Positions 43,154-53,442 of a stretch of 64,000 nucleotides of DNA are shown piece after piece. The notes under the pieces are model-generated. The model was not told where the DNA came from and searched no databases. It saw nothing but the letters and a program-made list of their open reading frames with translations. The position numbers and the translations under genes were made by a program. Source of the DNA: Spinacia oleracea (taxonomy: Eukaryota; Streptophyta; Magnoliopsida; Caryophyllales; Amaranthaceae); contig NC_079487.1 in the NCBI RefSeq assembly GCF_020520425.1, forward strand, positions 129,106,385-129,170,384, read 5' to 3'. How positions within the stretch are numbered: the stretch's first letter is position 1; every line of letters begins with the position of its first letter.

Positions 43154-43801
43154 TAGCTAGGGGTGTAAATGAGGCGAGTCGAGTCGAGTACTGTCCTGTT
43201 CTTGTTCATATTAATTTATTTTAGGCGAGCTCGATTCCGAGCTTTCAACCGAGCTTTCAACCGAGCTCAAAATTTTGTACAAGCTCGGTTCATTTAAAAT
43301 ATTTTGTGTTCGTGACCGGTTCATGAACGTCTCGTTTATTAGCCGTGCCGAGTTCATAAACGAGCTTTTTTTCCTTAAACGAGCTTTCACTTTAAAGTTT
43401 AACCATTAGAAAACATAATTTTGAACGTGCACTAATTTAGCCATTTGAATTCAAAGTATTTTTTATTCTATGAAGTATATGTTTTTGGTTGTTTGAATTA
43501 TAGTCATAATACGATTTTTATCTATGATCGTACAATTGTGTATGAAAATTTTGATTATGAACACAAATAGATGAGTTTGTTCATGAACATAAATAACGAG
43601 TAGTTCATGAACATAAATAACGAGTAGTTCATGAACATAAATGAACGAGCATACATATGTTCATGTTCAAACTCGTTTGTTAAACGAGCTTCCAAATTTG
43701 TTCAAGCTCAGCTCATTTATTAAATCAACGAACATGAACGAACTTTAACCGAGCCTGAACCCGAGTAGTTTATTGAGAGTCTCGACTCATTTGCACCCCT
43801 A
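43154..43801. mobile_element. hAT MITE 'TAGGGGTGTAAATGAG'
   Basis: Ends TAGGGGTGTAAATGAG (43158) and inverted CTCATTTGCACCCCTA lie within an 8-bp repeat (ttgggtgg, 43146-43153 and 43802-43809), with four extra bases (tagc) at the left. The interior has repeated 'gagctcg' and 'gttcatgaacataaataacg' words. Confidence 0.88.
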
Positions 43802-44299
43802 TTGGGTGGTGGTCTAGTGGAGATGTAAAAATATACGTAATGAAAGATAGCTATGGTCAAATCTACTAAAGCAAGTTCCAATAGACCATTTTCAGTATAC
43901 GTAATGAAACTTGCATTAGTAGGACCGCACCCCATCTCTCTATTCCTGAATCCGTCACTGACAAAAATGCAAATAAAGACTATATTAGTGGGTGGTATAC
44001 TGGTATAGTGGTATTGCATGTGTTTCCATTCTCTTAGGAAAAAGAAAACTACTGGGCTGGAGTAGAGTTGGGCTGAAGATTATACAAGAAGCTTACTAAT
44101 TAAGCCTTTACCAAATTCATTTGATTATTGAATGAGCTTTTAGCCTTTTAACATCCCAAATGTTAGCATGCATGCTGGATCTGAGTACACATCTCGGTCC
44201 AGGCAAGGATTAATTGAACAAATATACTTCGTTTGTTTTGAATAAGTTTACTCGTATATTTATTACAAAGTACACTAGTTTTGGTAATTAAACTAGATA

Positions 44300-44740
44300 T
44301 ATTATGTCCAGATCATAATCACTATGTCCAGATCATATGTGTTTTGTCCAGACCATAACCATAATGTTCATATCATATCCGGTATGTGCAGATCATATCT
44401 AGATCAGAACCGATCTGACATGACCTGTCTAGTTCAGAACCGATATGTAAAGATTACGTCCAGATTAAAACCAATATGTCCAGATCAGAACCGGTCTGTC
44501 CAGATTAGAACCAATATGTCCAGATCAGAACCGGTATGTCCATATCATGTCCGAATCAGAACTAATCTGTCCAGATCAGAACTCATACGTCTAGATTAAA
44601 ACCGTTATGTCAAATAATGTCTAGGTCAAAACCATTATGTCCATATCAGAACCCGTATGTCCATATCATGTCCAACTCAGAACCAGTGTGTCCATATCAT
44701 GTTCAAATCAGAATCGATTTGTCCAAGTCTGTCTAATATA
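44300..44740. repeat. Minisatellite of ~20-22-bp 'atgtccagatcagaaccggt'
   Basis: About twenty imperfect copies of a 20-22-bp unit run head to tail. An ORF at 44324-44599 is only the repeat read through. Flanking 'ggatcagttctgat' words to about 45000 suggest the repeat may be part of a larger decayed element ending at 'gaactaaacggggcc'. Confidence 0.85.
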
Positions 44741-45813
44741 TGGAATAGTTAAATAATGACTAAAGTCAAATAAATAATGTATAATTTATAATAATAATAT
44801 TATAAATTTGTATAATATTTATTTAATGTAAATAATTTAATATTGAATCATTGTAGGGTTTTTTTTATTTAAATCTTAATTATGAAAAATTAGATCTGAT
44901 CGGATCAGTTTAGATCGGATCAGTTCTGATGAGAAAATATAAGTTCTAATTAGATCAATTAAAATCAAATAAGAAGAAATAAGGTGATCGAACTAAACGG
45001 GGCCTAAAAGTACCGCACCAGCATGTACTCGTAGGCTTGTATTAAGTACTTACACGAAACCATTAAACGTATATTGTGCTATATGTTGGTTTGAAAATGT
45101 TATAGAATGTTTATATATCAAAAGGTCTTAGTAGAGGTTAATTAGTGATTAATGAAGACATTGGGCATAAATATGAAGTGAAATTACCACACCACACTTC
45201 GAACATAGTATTATTCATCGTAGAAATTTGTATATTCCCTTAAGTATGATTGCAATTTACTAGTCAAAATAATGATGAAAGTAATCAAGCGAGGATGGTT
45301 TCTTAGAACTTATGCCTAGGTTTCACTTGACAAACTCGAGAAGAAATTTTGAGTGGAATTGAACACAAAAATAATCATCAAAGATGACGTATTGGTCACA
45401 AAACAAAGTTAAGGTTACTTAGGATTTTTTATATTTTCATAAACATGACTCTGTAAATTAGTAATTCGAAAAAAATATGAAGTGACTACTGACTCGTCAA
45501 GTAGTTTTGACTATTGACTACTTCAAACATCCACTAAAATCCCCGTAGATCGTGGAATATCTTCTTAGAAATTAGAATAGAACTGACAAGCAAAAAAACT
45601 TCCAAAAGTTTAAAATTTACCAAATATAAAAAAAATGTAACAAGTCAAGTTACATCTCACTTTTTAAAGAGCAAAACTTAAAGATGTGACATATTTTTTT
45701 AAAAAAATTCTCCACTTTTTATGACCCATTGACCCCCTATAATAATTTAAGCCATGTTATTTTCTTGTAAAAAATGAAGAAAAAAATCTAGGTAAAAAGG
45801 GTAAGTAAACAAT

Positions 45814-45885
45814 TGCCCCCATGCAGGATCGAACTACAGACCTCCAGTTTACAAGACTGGCGCTCTACCACTGAGCTATAGGGGC
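45814..45885 (-). tRNA. tRNA-Thr (anticodon TGT)
   Basis: On the minus strand the 72-nt sequence folds into a complete cloverleaf. The acceptor stem is GCCCCTA with TGGGGGC and A73. The D arm is GCTC/GAGC, the anticodon arm CCAGT-CTTGTAA-ACTGG with anticodon TGT (reads ACA threonine), and the T arm has TTCGATC. Internal promoter boxes are intact (A: TAGCTCAGTGGTAGAG; B: GTTCGATCC). CCA is not encoded and there is no intron, as for nuclear genes. A T5 run about 15 bases downstream can end polymerase III transcription. Confidence 0.95.
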
Positions 45886-46015
45886 TTACTTGTTGTCATT
45901 TGAAAAAGTAAATTATATAACAAAAAAATTGCGTCAAATTACAAAGACTCAAACAGAGAGAAAATTAGAGGAGCGCCATTCCCAGTTTAATTTTGTGTTC
46001 TATTTGCTCTCGGAA

Positions 46016-47933
46016 ATGGAGGAGAATTTCGACCCCGTAAGTTATTTTTGTTCTATTTTTATTCATTCAAATGTCTATTTCTTAATTATTGTTTGATTAA
46101 TTTTGTTTTGATTCGTTAATTTCGAATAATTAGGACCTAATTCACGCCATTTTCAAGCTCGTTTGGCGCAAAAAAGCTTTCGGTAATTTCTATTTCTCTC
46201 TCCTAATTGCTTAATCGCAATCTTAATCTTAATTTGTGTTAATTATGCATATATTTTTATTAATGTTTTTTTAATTGTAGAGAGAGAAAAGAACGAAGGC
46301 ATTGATACTTTGGACCATGAGGTAAATTCTGACACTTCTCGAATTTCAGTTTTAGGTTTTTTGATTTCCAGATTTTGTTAAACTTTTGCTGAATTTAGTT
46401 TGAGTTTCTGTTTAGTTTGGTAACAATTCGGAAATTTGAACAATTATGTAATGTAATATCACTATGCGCCGTGTATGTTTGTTGCAATTAACAATATAAC
46501 TCTTTGAGTACGATGTAGAAATCGGTGAAAATGGCGGTGTCTAATTATTAATATAAGCACATAACTACATTATTGAAAATGTTATGTTTGCTTGAGGATG
46601 AATCTATAACATTGATATAGATTTTTGTCTGAGTTTTTAATGGAAAGTGATGACTTCATAAGATTAGTAGCATGGGTGCTATGTTAGTTTGTGTTGGTGT
46701 ATGTCAAAACTCGAAGGGATAGATCCTACTTACAGCCTCACTTTGATTTCAATATCTGCATTGCAATTAGAACATCATTTTGTGGAGTAGGGTACTAGAA
46801 ATGCAGGTGCCCTCGTTGATTTCTCACATTTGTTTGACCTTGATCTGCTTGACTTGTTTAATTTTTTGTGTCGATACACTTCCTCATTGTCTGCTACATT
46901 TATCCATTTAGGTGAAGCAAACCCTTCAGAAGCTGATATTATTAACTGTGTTGTTCTTTGCAAGTGCTTTAGCTTTTTCGACTTATATTTGTCCTCTCCG
47001 TTCAACTTTGTATGTGTTCCTTTCACACACATTTTCCTTCATAACCTGATGAATGATGATGCAACTTCTACTCGGGTTATTAGTATGGAATATTCTTAAT
47101 GATCTATGGATAGTTCGGATTATGTGAACCATATGCATCATAAAAAATTATGATATTGTAGCATTTGCTTCTTGATCTAACTTTTGATATATACTGCACA
47201 GAGCGGGTAGAGATTTTATACATTTGATTTTGGCTCCTGCAGGGAGCAGTTGGGACAACTAAAAAAGTCCGGCCAACATCTGGTATGACAATTACATTGT
47301 CAAGCTCATTAGTGTTTAATCTTGTATGCAAACAGTCTTGTTTAACATTCAATGTGACATGTTAGAAAACTATTTATGATCGCTCTGTCTTGCAACGTAC
47401 TGGTTAAGTGCTGACTATACTGATTACGTAGATAGTGTAAGCTAATTGTCAATTCTATGGGAATATTTACAAAACGAGCCTTGCCTTATGGGAGTAATGG
47501 AACTTTGCAGCCTAGTGATATGCAGTACTTTTTTCTGCTTCCTGGAGAGGCTCCTGCATGCATTGTTTTGATTGATACAGATTTGTGATATTTTTATGTT
47601 GTTTCTCTTATGTCATTTATTTGTCTTGCACTAATATATCACATATGCAAGGAATCATATATGTATTTTGTTGACTTGTGAACTACAGCAAATGCAACTG
47701 CTGTGAAACTAAGTTGTGAACTCCTCCGAATCTTCATTACAGGTTTGCTTTTACCTGAATTATTTTTACGTTCTATCATTTGCATAAATATTCTTGCCAA
47801 ATTTTACTTAAACTATAACCTTAATTCAGAGGCCATTCAAAGGGCTGCCGCCATTGCTGAAGCAGAAGGCGTTAGTCAGATAGAAGCAACCCATTTGGAA
47901 CGAATTCTTCCACAATTATTGTTGGACTTTTAA
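46016..47933 (+). CDS. CENPX (MHF2): CENP-X / MHF2 histone-fold protein (six exons)
   Basis: CENP-X pairs with CENP-S (MHF1) as histone-fold proteins acting at kinetochores and in the FANCM pathway of DNA repair and meiotic crossover control. Exons by GT-AG signals and frame are 46016-46036, 46134-46182, 46281-46321, 47243-47282, 47689-47742 and 47830-47933, together giving 102 residues. The N-terminus is MEENFDPDLIHAIFKLVWRK; the histone-fold helices include KLSCELLRIFIT and EAIQRAAAIAEAEG; the end THLERILPQLLLDF matches the animal protein end (...LEKVLPQLLLDF). All six junctions keep the frame. The start is the first ATG of the leader, 130 bp from the divergent tRNA gene. The coding region is short and scattered, so no single ORF reveals it. 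I see no damage. Confidence 0.9.
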
Positions 47934-48387
47934 GGCACTGCAAGACCGTGATGTCTATGGTCAAAACACTGCGTGATGTGGAGTGAGTGAACTTAAGCAT
48001 TTGATATTCATACATGTTAAAATCATCAATACTGTGAGTATAGTGGATTAAATTTGAAACTTCTGCCTTATGATACGAGTATGTTATATGACTGAGCTAT
48101 ATTCTTTCTAGTAGAGTTTTCCATTAAATTCTTGCCATGCTTGTTATAGCTGTTCAATCGTTCAATTGCTCTTTATTTGTTTGAGCAGTAAAATATATAT
48201 TGTATCAGCAAACACATGGATGATCTTGAATCTTGATTCAATATTACAACTATAAAGTGATCAACAAAACACTAAAACAGAACTACACTTAATAGATACA
48301 CTAGATACACTTATATGTGAGTAGCTCTATACTGCATTTACCTGTATTTACCACCATTCCAGTCGAACATTCAGCTTAAACTTATAT

Positions 48388-50295
48388 TTAGTGATTGATT
48401 TGGGACAACATACCTCTAACATCCTTACTGTCAGGCCTTTGTTTGGGATCATCGAGAGTACAAAAGAATGCAATTTTTAGGACTTGAAGCATTTGCTCTT
48501 CATACCCATTCCCCATTAGTTTAGGATCAAGTGCTCTTTTTGGTTCTTCTGAAGTCATGACATTCCTCATCCATTTCACCAAGTTGATCTCTTCTGTGTT
48601 TTGAAAGAATATATCGCCTGGTAGCTTTCCCATTACCAGAGATCCAAGAACCACGCCAAAGCTGAATATATCACATTTTTCTGTGAACTTAAAAGTTTGG
48701 TGATACTCTGGAGCTATATACCCATATGTTCCAGCTACATGTGAAGTTGACATATGGGTATTCTCGAGGGGCATTTCCTTTGCAAGCCCAAAATCTGCAA
48801 TTCGAGGCTCCATGTCATCATCAAGAAGGATGTTGGCTGGCTTGAGATCCCTATGAATGATTCTGGGGTTATTATTTATATGTAGATATTCAAGCCCTGA
48901 AACCACTCCGAGTGCTATTCTAAATCGAGAAAGCCAATCTAACTCTGTCTCTCCTTTGGCAAGCTTTACCATTATATCATGCAAACTACCATTTTTCATA
49001 TACTCATAGACTAACAAATGACAATTGTGCCTTGGCACATGAGCAAGGAGAGGTATCAAATTGCGGTGTCTGATTTTGCCAACAGTTTGTATCTCTGATC
49101 GGACTTGACGCATCTTCTTGTTCAACATTTTACTATCTTCTTCAGTGATCTCTGCAGCCTCCTTTGCAGGTTCGTTTATCTTCTTTATTGCAATCATCTT
49201 TCCATTGCTGCCTGGTAGCTCTGTTTTGTACACTTCACCACATCCACCTTTTCCTATCAACTGTAAGTTTGTCAAAGCATCTTCTTTCTCCAAGAAAGCA
49301 AGGTCCTCCGCTTTCTTGATAAGTGGACTGAAGATTGATGGTCCAGCACCCTTTCCCCTACCACGTAACATAGCCAATCCCGTCTTCACAAGTACCGAAA
49401 ATATCATCCCACATATACCCCCTACTACACCTCCAGCTAGGAACCCGAGTGACCAAGCCACGAGCTTCTTCCGTTTGTTGTGGTGCTTTGATTTATGTGC
49501 AGATGGCGAAGGAGCTTGAGCAGGACCAGAGCTTGCTCTCTGAGCTCTAGACGAACTGCGATTACTCCTCGCAGTTGAATTTTGCTCAAGTATGTATCTT
49601 CTTGGAACTAAGCTCTTCTTTGGGACTTCTGATGATATATATTCAACCCCTTTTAAAACAGGAAATGGGCCTTGAATATAATCATTCCCAGAAATGTCAA
49701 AGAATTGCAAGTTCCTAAACGACTTCAGAGATGCTGGGATCTTCCCAGTGAAAAGATTATTAGCAAGTGTGAGACTCTCTAAGTTAGGGAAATACCTCAA
49801 GAAGCTCAAGTCCCCTGAAAGCCTATTCATGGAGAAGTCAAGAACTCGAAGACGAACAAGTTTCGACAATTCAGACGGTACACCACCAGTAAAATGATTA
49901 CTCTTAAGATTAAGAATCTCAAGTTTCTGGCAGTCAACAATTTCTTCTGGTATTTTGTCAACAAGATGGTTAGTTGACAAAGTCAGCTCTCGAAGCTCCG
50001 AGAGCTGACCAATAACAGGGGAGATGAAACCATCAAGCTTCTCCGACTCGTAAGCGATACGAGTAATCTTCAGAACAGAACTGTAATTCGCAACTCTCCG
50101 TTCACAGGAAACTGCAGGAGAGTTGCAGGGAGTTGTACTAAAAGAAGGGTGGTGATTATATATGCCCAAATCTCTTTGAATGATCTTGAAGGCTTTATAG
50201 TCCGACGGGTCGAGGTATAGCTTCGCATGAACTACAAAGATTAGAGAAAAGAGTAGGAAGAAGTAGAACTGGAAACTGGTAAAATTGAGCTCCAT
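48388..50295 (-). CDS. SOBIR1: SOBIR1 leucine-rich repeat receptor-like kinase
   Basis: SOBIR1 is the plasma-membrane adaptor kinase that partners LRR receptor-like proteins lacking kinase domains and starts immune signalling with BAK1. This single-exon protein has 635 residues, about the usual length. Layout: signal peptide 1-24; paired-cysteine N-cap (C57, C64); about five LRRs (about 75-205); Ser/Pro-rich juxtamembrane linker (235-276); transmembrane helix 279-304 with GxxxG-type motifs (GFLAGG, GGVVGG), known to matter for partner binding; kinase 342-635. The kinase has P-loop GKGGCGEV (348-355), Lys371, HRD 481-483, DFG 501-503 and APE 528-530, so it looks active. The stretch GPSIFSPLIKKAEDLAFLE is a SOBIR1 family signature as I recall it. 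ATG at 50295 gives the signal peptide. No truncation. Confidence 0.93.
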   Translation of the reverse strand: MELNFTSFQFYFFLLFSLIFVVHAKLYLDPSDYKAFKIIQRDLGIYNHHPSFSTTPCNSPAVSCERRVANYSSVLKITRIAYESEKLDGFISPVIGQLSELRELTLSTNHLVDKIPEEIVDCQKLEILNLKSNHFTGGVPSELSKLVRLRVLDFSMNRLSGDLSFLRYFPNLESLTLANNLFTGKIPASLKSFRNLQFFDISGNDYIQGPFPVLKGVEYISSEVPKKSLVPRRYILEQNSTARSNRSSSRAQRASSGPAQAPSPSAHKSKHHNKRKKLVAWSLGFLAGGVVGGICGMIFSVLVKTGLAMLRGRGKGAGPSIFSPLIKKAEDLAFLEKEDALTNLQLIGKGGCGEVYKTELPGSNGKMIAIKKINEPAKEAAEITEEDSKMLNKKMRQVRSEIQTVGKIRHRNLIPLLAHVPRHNCHLLVYEYMKNGSLHDIMVKLAKGETELDWLSRFRIALGVVSGLEYLHINNNPRIIHRDLKPANILLDDDMEPRIADFGLAKEMPLENTHMSTSHVAGTYGYIAPEYHQTFKFTEKCDIFSFGVVLGSLVMGKLPGDIFFQNTEEINLVKWMRNVMTSEEPKRALDPKLMGNGYEEQMLQVLKIAFFCTLDDPKQRPDSKDVRGMLSQINH

Positions 50296-50533
50296 TGGAG
50301 CTTGAAGATGGTAGTTTGTTTTAGTTTGGGAAGTGGGAATTTGTTGATGAAATGTTTTACTAGTATAAGTTTATAAAGACGTTTGCCGTGTGGAAATTTA
50401 GGCTATTTGGGCCTATTGTTGACTCTTGACTTTGATTTTAACGACGACTTGGGTTGGTTTCGTTACACCGTGCTCTTTGGGGCAGGGGGTATATGCGACA
50501 TAGTTTTTTAATTTTTACTCCGTATATTTTTGC

Positions 50534-51097
50534 GAGGGAGGCTACATCGCTGGTTACCAGCGGCTTTTTTGCCCATACCCAGGGGCAAAATCGTCTTTTC
50601 ACTCAATTAGTTGAAAAGTCAAACAAAGTACTAAGTATCGGAAATAAATGACAGTATTCAATATAACAATGACAGTATTCAATATAACAATGACAGTATT
50701 CAATACAAACAATGACATAGTATATGTAACACGTTTATCCAGTCATTTAAGTGGTCCCTTTACTATTTTTGTTTCATTTCGTTTTCTTCTTTTTGGATGA
50801 TTATGACAGAGAGCATATGTAACACGTTTATCCAGTCATTTAAGTGGTCCCTTTACTATTTTTGTTTCATTTCGTTTTCTTCTTTTTGGATGATTATGAC
50901 AAATTTTAATACAACAATGACAGTATATACACAATAATGACAGTATTTATCTAACATTTGACAGTATATAGCAAGTTCGCAATATTTTTACCATTTATTT
51001 AAGGGGTGGGCCATCATTGCAATTTATTTTCTTTTCACTTTTTTTTGGTGGGTATGGGGCAGATACATCGCTGGTAACCAGCGATGTAGCCTCCCTC
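50534..51097. mobile_element. MULE-type MITE with internal direct duplications
   Basis: Inverted ends GAGGGAGGCTACATCGCTGG, extended by 'ttaccagcg', are flanked by a 10-bp duplication (atatttttgc, 50524-50533 and 51098-51107). Inside, a segment of about 93 bp starting 'atatgtaacacgtttatcc' is repeated in tandem at 50722 and 50815. The 21-bp word 'gacagtattcaatataacaa' (plus one base) is repeated before it. It lies about 240 bp upstream of the SOBIR1 start. Confidence 0.88.
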
Positions 51098-51418
51098 ATA
51101 TTTTTGCCAATGTCTTTCACATTTTAACAAATTTTACTCTGATTGAATAATGTATTAAAAGTACTCAGTCGGATTTAATGAACTAATGTGCAATTTTGCC
51201 AATCTGAATTTGCACCGGTCATAATCGTAATGAAAATATGGCTACTCCTAGCTTTAGGTGGACTCGAAAACAAGATATATAGAAAATTACAATGTATTGA
51301 GTAAGATATTTAGGCTTTATTCTCTCACCGTAAACATTCTCACTTCTTGATCCTTAGAGTAGAGTATTGTAGAGGAGGAGAGAAAGTGATTAACATAGAC
51401 TTTACCTCTTATGGTAGT

Positions 51419-51545
51419 ATGTACACTCGGATGCACCGTGCACCCTCTCATATTTTCTCCTTATATGTGAAGAGAAAATAGTGGGTACTATCAATGAGCA
51501 TAAAAATACACTTGGGTGCATAGTGCACCCAGGTGTAACTAATAA
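51419..51545. mobile_element. Short MITE, relative of the one at 15224
   Basis: 'gtacactcggatgcaccgtg' and inverted 'gcatagtgcacccaggtgta' bound about 127 bp with 'tctccttatatgtgaagaga' in the middle. Confidence 0.55.
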
Positions 51546-51888
51546 TTTTTAAGTATGTACGGAGTACCAATCAATTTTAATGTGAAAATCCCAAAAGGCT
51601 AGAATATAGCCAAATCTCTTCTACTCACTTCTCAATCCTTAGAGTTGAGTATTGTTTTTCCCATGGAAATTTTTTCAAGACCTCAAAAATCAAAACCGGA
51701 TTGGATTAGACCATTCAGATTGATCTTGTTAGTATGGGGTAAAGAAATTTTGGATTTTCTTCAGGTCCTTGGTCATTTTATCAAATTAAAGGTTTTTTTT
51801 TTAGTAAAATAAGAATAGTATTAACCAAATAATAATTGAGTACAAACTGCGAGAGATAAAAAATAAAAAAATAAAAAAAAAAGGCAAG

Positions 51889-52357
51889 TAGGGTGTGCAT
51901 CAGTCCAAATCCGGACCGAAGACCAAAATTTTGATAATTCAAGACCCGAATACCAGCCGATTATGCTTGGACCGAATCCAGACCGGAAAAATCGGTCTAA
52001 AATCTGGACCGGCTGTAGACCTATTTCTATATATTTTTTATTTTTTCTAAAAATTATGGTAAAAAAGAAAAATTATATATAAAAAATTCAATTCTTTAAG
52101 ACCTTTTTTGGAAGCTAAAATAAAATATATCACAATATAGAATATTTACAACATATTAAAGGAGAGATATTTTAAAATAGTTTATACTTCGTATTATATT
52201 TTATTAAAGAAAAATTGGTCTGAACCAGACCGAAGATCGAAAATTGATATTTCTCGACCCAGAGGCCCGACCAAATGCCTTCGATCCAATCCGTTCCGAT
52301 ATGGCTCGGTCCTATCCGATCCATTTTTTCGGTCCGGACCAATTTTGCACACCCCTA
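51889..52357. mobile_element. hAT-like MITE 'TAGGGTGTGCA'
   Basis: Ends TAGGGTGTGCATCAGTCC and inverted GGACCAATTTTGCACACCCCTA bound 469 bp. Subterminal regions are rich in 'ccggaccga' words in both orientations. The 8-bp duplication is not exact (ggcaag/ggcaac), so the assignment rests on the ends. Confidence 0.7.
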
Positions 52358-52416
52358 GGCAACAAGCCCCAACCAAACAACTTCAACAACTGCTAAACTA
52401 AAATAAGCCAACAGGC

Positions 52417-52563
52417 GAGTAAATAGATCTGCAGGTCCCTAAACTTTGCCAAAAGGAGCAGTTAGGTCCCTCAAGTTTCAAAAGGAGCATTTAGGTCCCT
52501 GCGTTTGGATGGAATCCGCTGCTTTTTGTTTTCCGTCACTAACGTCCGTTAAAATGCATTTAA
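52417..52563 (+). repeat. Left terminal inverted repeat of the MULE
   Basis: Pairs with 58141-58287 in inverted orientation over the full 147 bp with a modest number of differences. It probably holds the promoter of the GRF gene, whose leader begins shortly after. Confidence 0.92.
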
Positions 52564-52932
52564 ATTAAAAGGAAACTAAATAAAAGGCACTAAACGACAA
52601 AAAAAACAGTTACATTTACCATTTACCAATAATTAAATAAAGGAAAATTCATTTCAGTTAGCTTTTTACAAAAATATAGCCGTTGAGGCTCTCAAAAAAC
52701 AAAGTATTTAACATTCCATGCACATCAAAACAACAACAAAACACTTAAACAAAAAATTCTTTCTTCTCCATCTTCTGCTCTGTGTTTTTTCTCTGTTGCT
52801 CCACCATAGCTGACTCTTCTCAACATAAAAAGGTATTTTTCTGCCATTTTTTTGTAAATCTTAAGTTAGCTTATTTTAACAATAATTAAACATATTTAGG
52901 AATAAATTATTAAAACGTAATTTATTTGCAGA

Positions 52933-53361
52933 ATGATGAACAGGGCTATCTCTTTGTTCAACAATGGTGATAATGAACACCCTAAGAGGTGCTACTGTGG
53001 ATTCACAGTATCCATTCAAAAGGCATGGACAAAAGAAAATCCTGGAAGGAGGTTCATTGCTTGTCCAAATTATGATGTTGAAACAAACAGAAGGGGTTGC
53101 ATCTTTTTTAGATGGATTGATGAACAAGAACCAACAACTTGGCAAACAATTGTCATACTAGGGTTAATGCAAGATAAACAAAGCCTTGCTGCTGAAGTTG
53201 ATAGTTTTAGGACAAAACTTAGTGAAGCTAACAATTATGCAAGGAAGAGGGAGGCAGACTATGTGATGAGCAAGATGAGAAGACCTATTAGTGTGAAATG
53301 TGAAGTGTGGGTTGTAATCCTAGTGGTTCTGTTTTTTTTTATCTGGTTTGTTTTAAGTTAA
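52933..53361 (+). CDS. GRF-type zinc-finger protein with C-terminal membrane segment
   Basis: The protein has 142 residues. The GRF finger has Cys20, Cys22, Cys44 and Cys56 with the hallmark GRRF (38-41) and a Trp at 61. A charged, probably coiled-coil helix (about 80-115) and a hydrophobic tail (124-141, WVVILVVLFFFIWFVLS) follow. GRF fingers bind single-stranded or structured nucleic acid in several repair proteins; the role here is unknown. The start follows a likely 5' UTR intron (donor at 52833, acceptor CAG ending 52931); the second codon is also ATG. The gene sits between the left MULE end and the transposase tail, convergent with it. It resembles small plant GRF proteins annotated in large numbers, which fits spread by transposons. 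Confidence 0.8.
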   Translation: MMNRAISLFNNGDNEHPKRCYCGFTVSIQKAWTKENPGRRFIACPNYDVETNRRGCIFFRWIDEQEPTTWQTIVILGLMQDKQSLAAEVDSFRTKLSEANNYARKREADYVMSKMRRPISVKCEVWVVILVVLFFFIWFVLS

Positions 53362-53442
53362 GTGGGTTAAGTGGGTAGGTAAAATGTAATGATCTGCACT
53401 AATGAAATGTAATGAAGACTTTAAATTCAATAAAATCTAACC

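Noticed and set aside
44324-44599. Repetitive ORF and a CRISPR-like look of the 20-22-bp repeats
   Set aside because: A minisatellite without unique spacers, in a plant chromosome; the ORF is the repeat read through.
45814-45885. tRNA as an organelle-derived insertion
   Set aside because: The TGT cloverleaf has nuclear-type A and B boxes, no encoded CCA and no flanking organelle sequence.
46775-47099. ORFs of 85-89 residues on both strands within CENP-X
   Set aside because: They lie inside the long third intron of the CENP-X gene model and show no family features.
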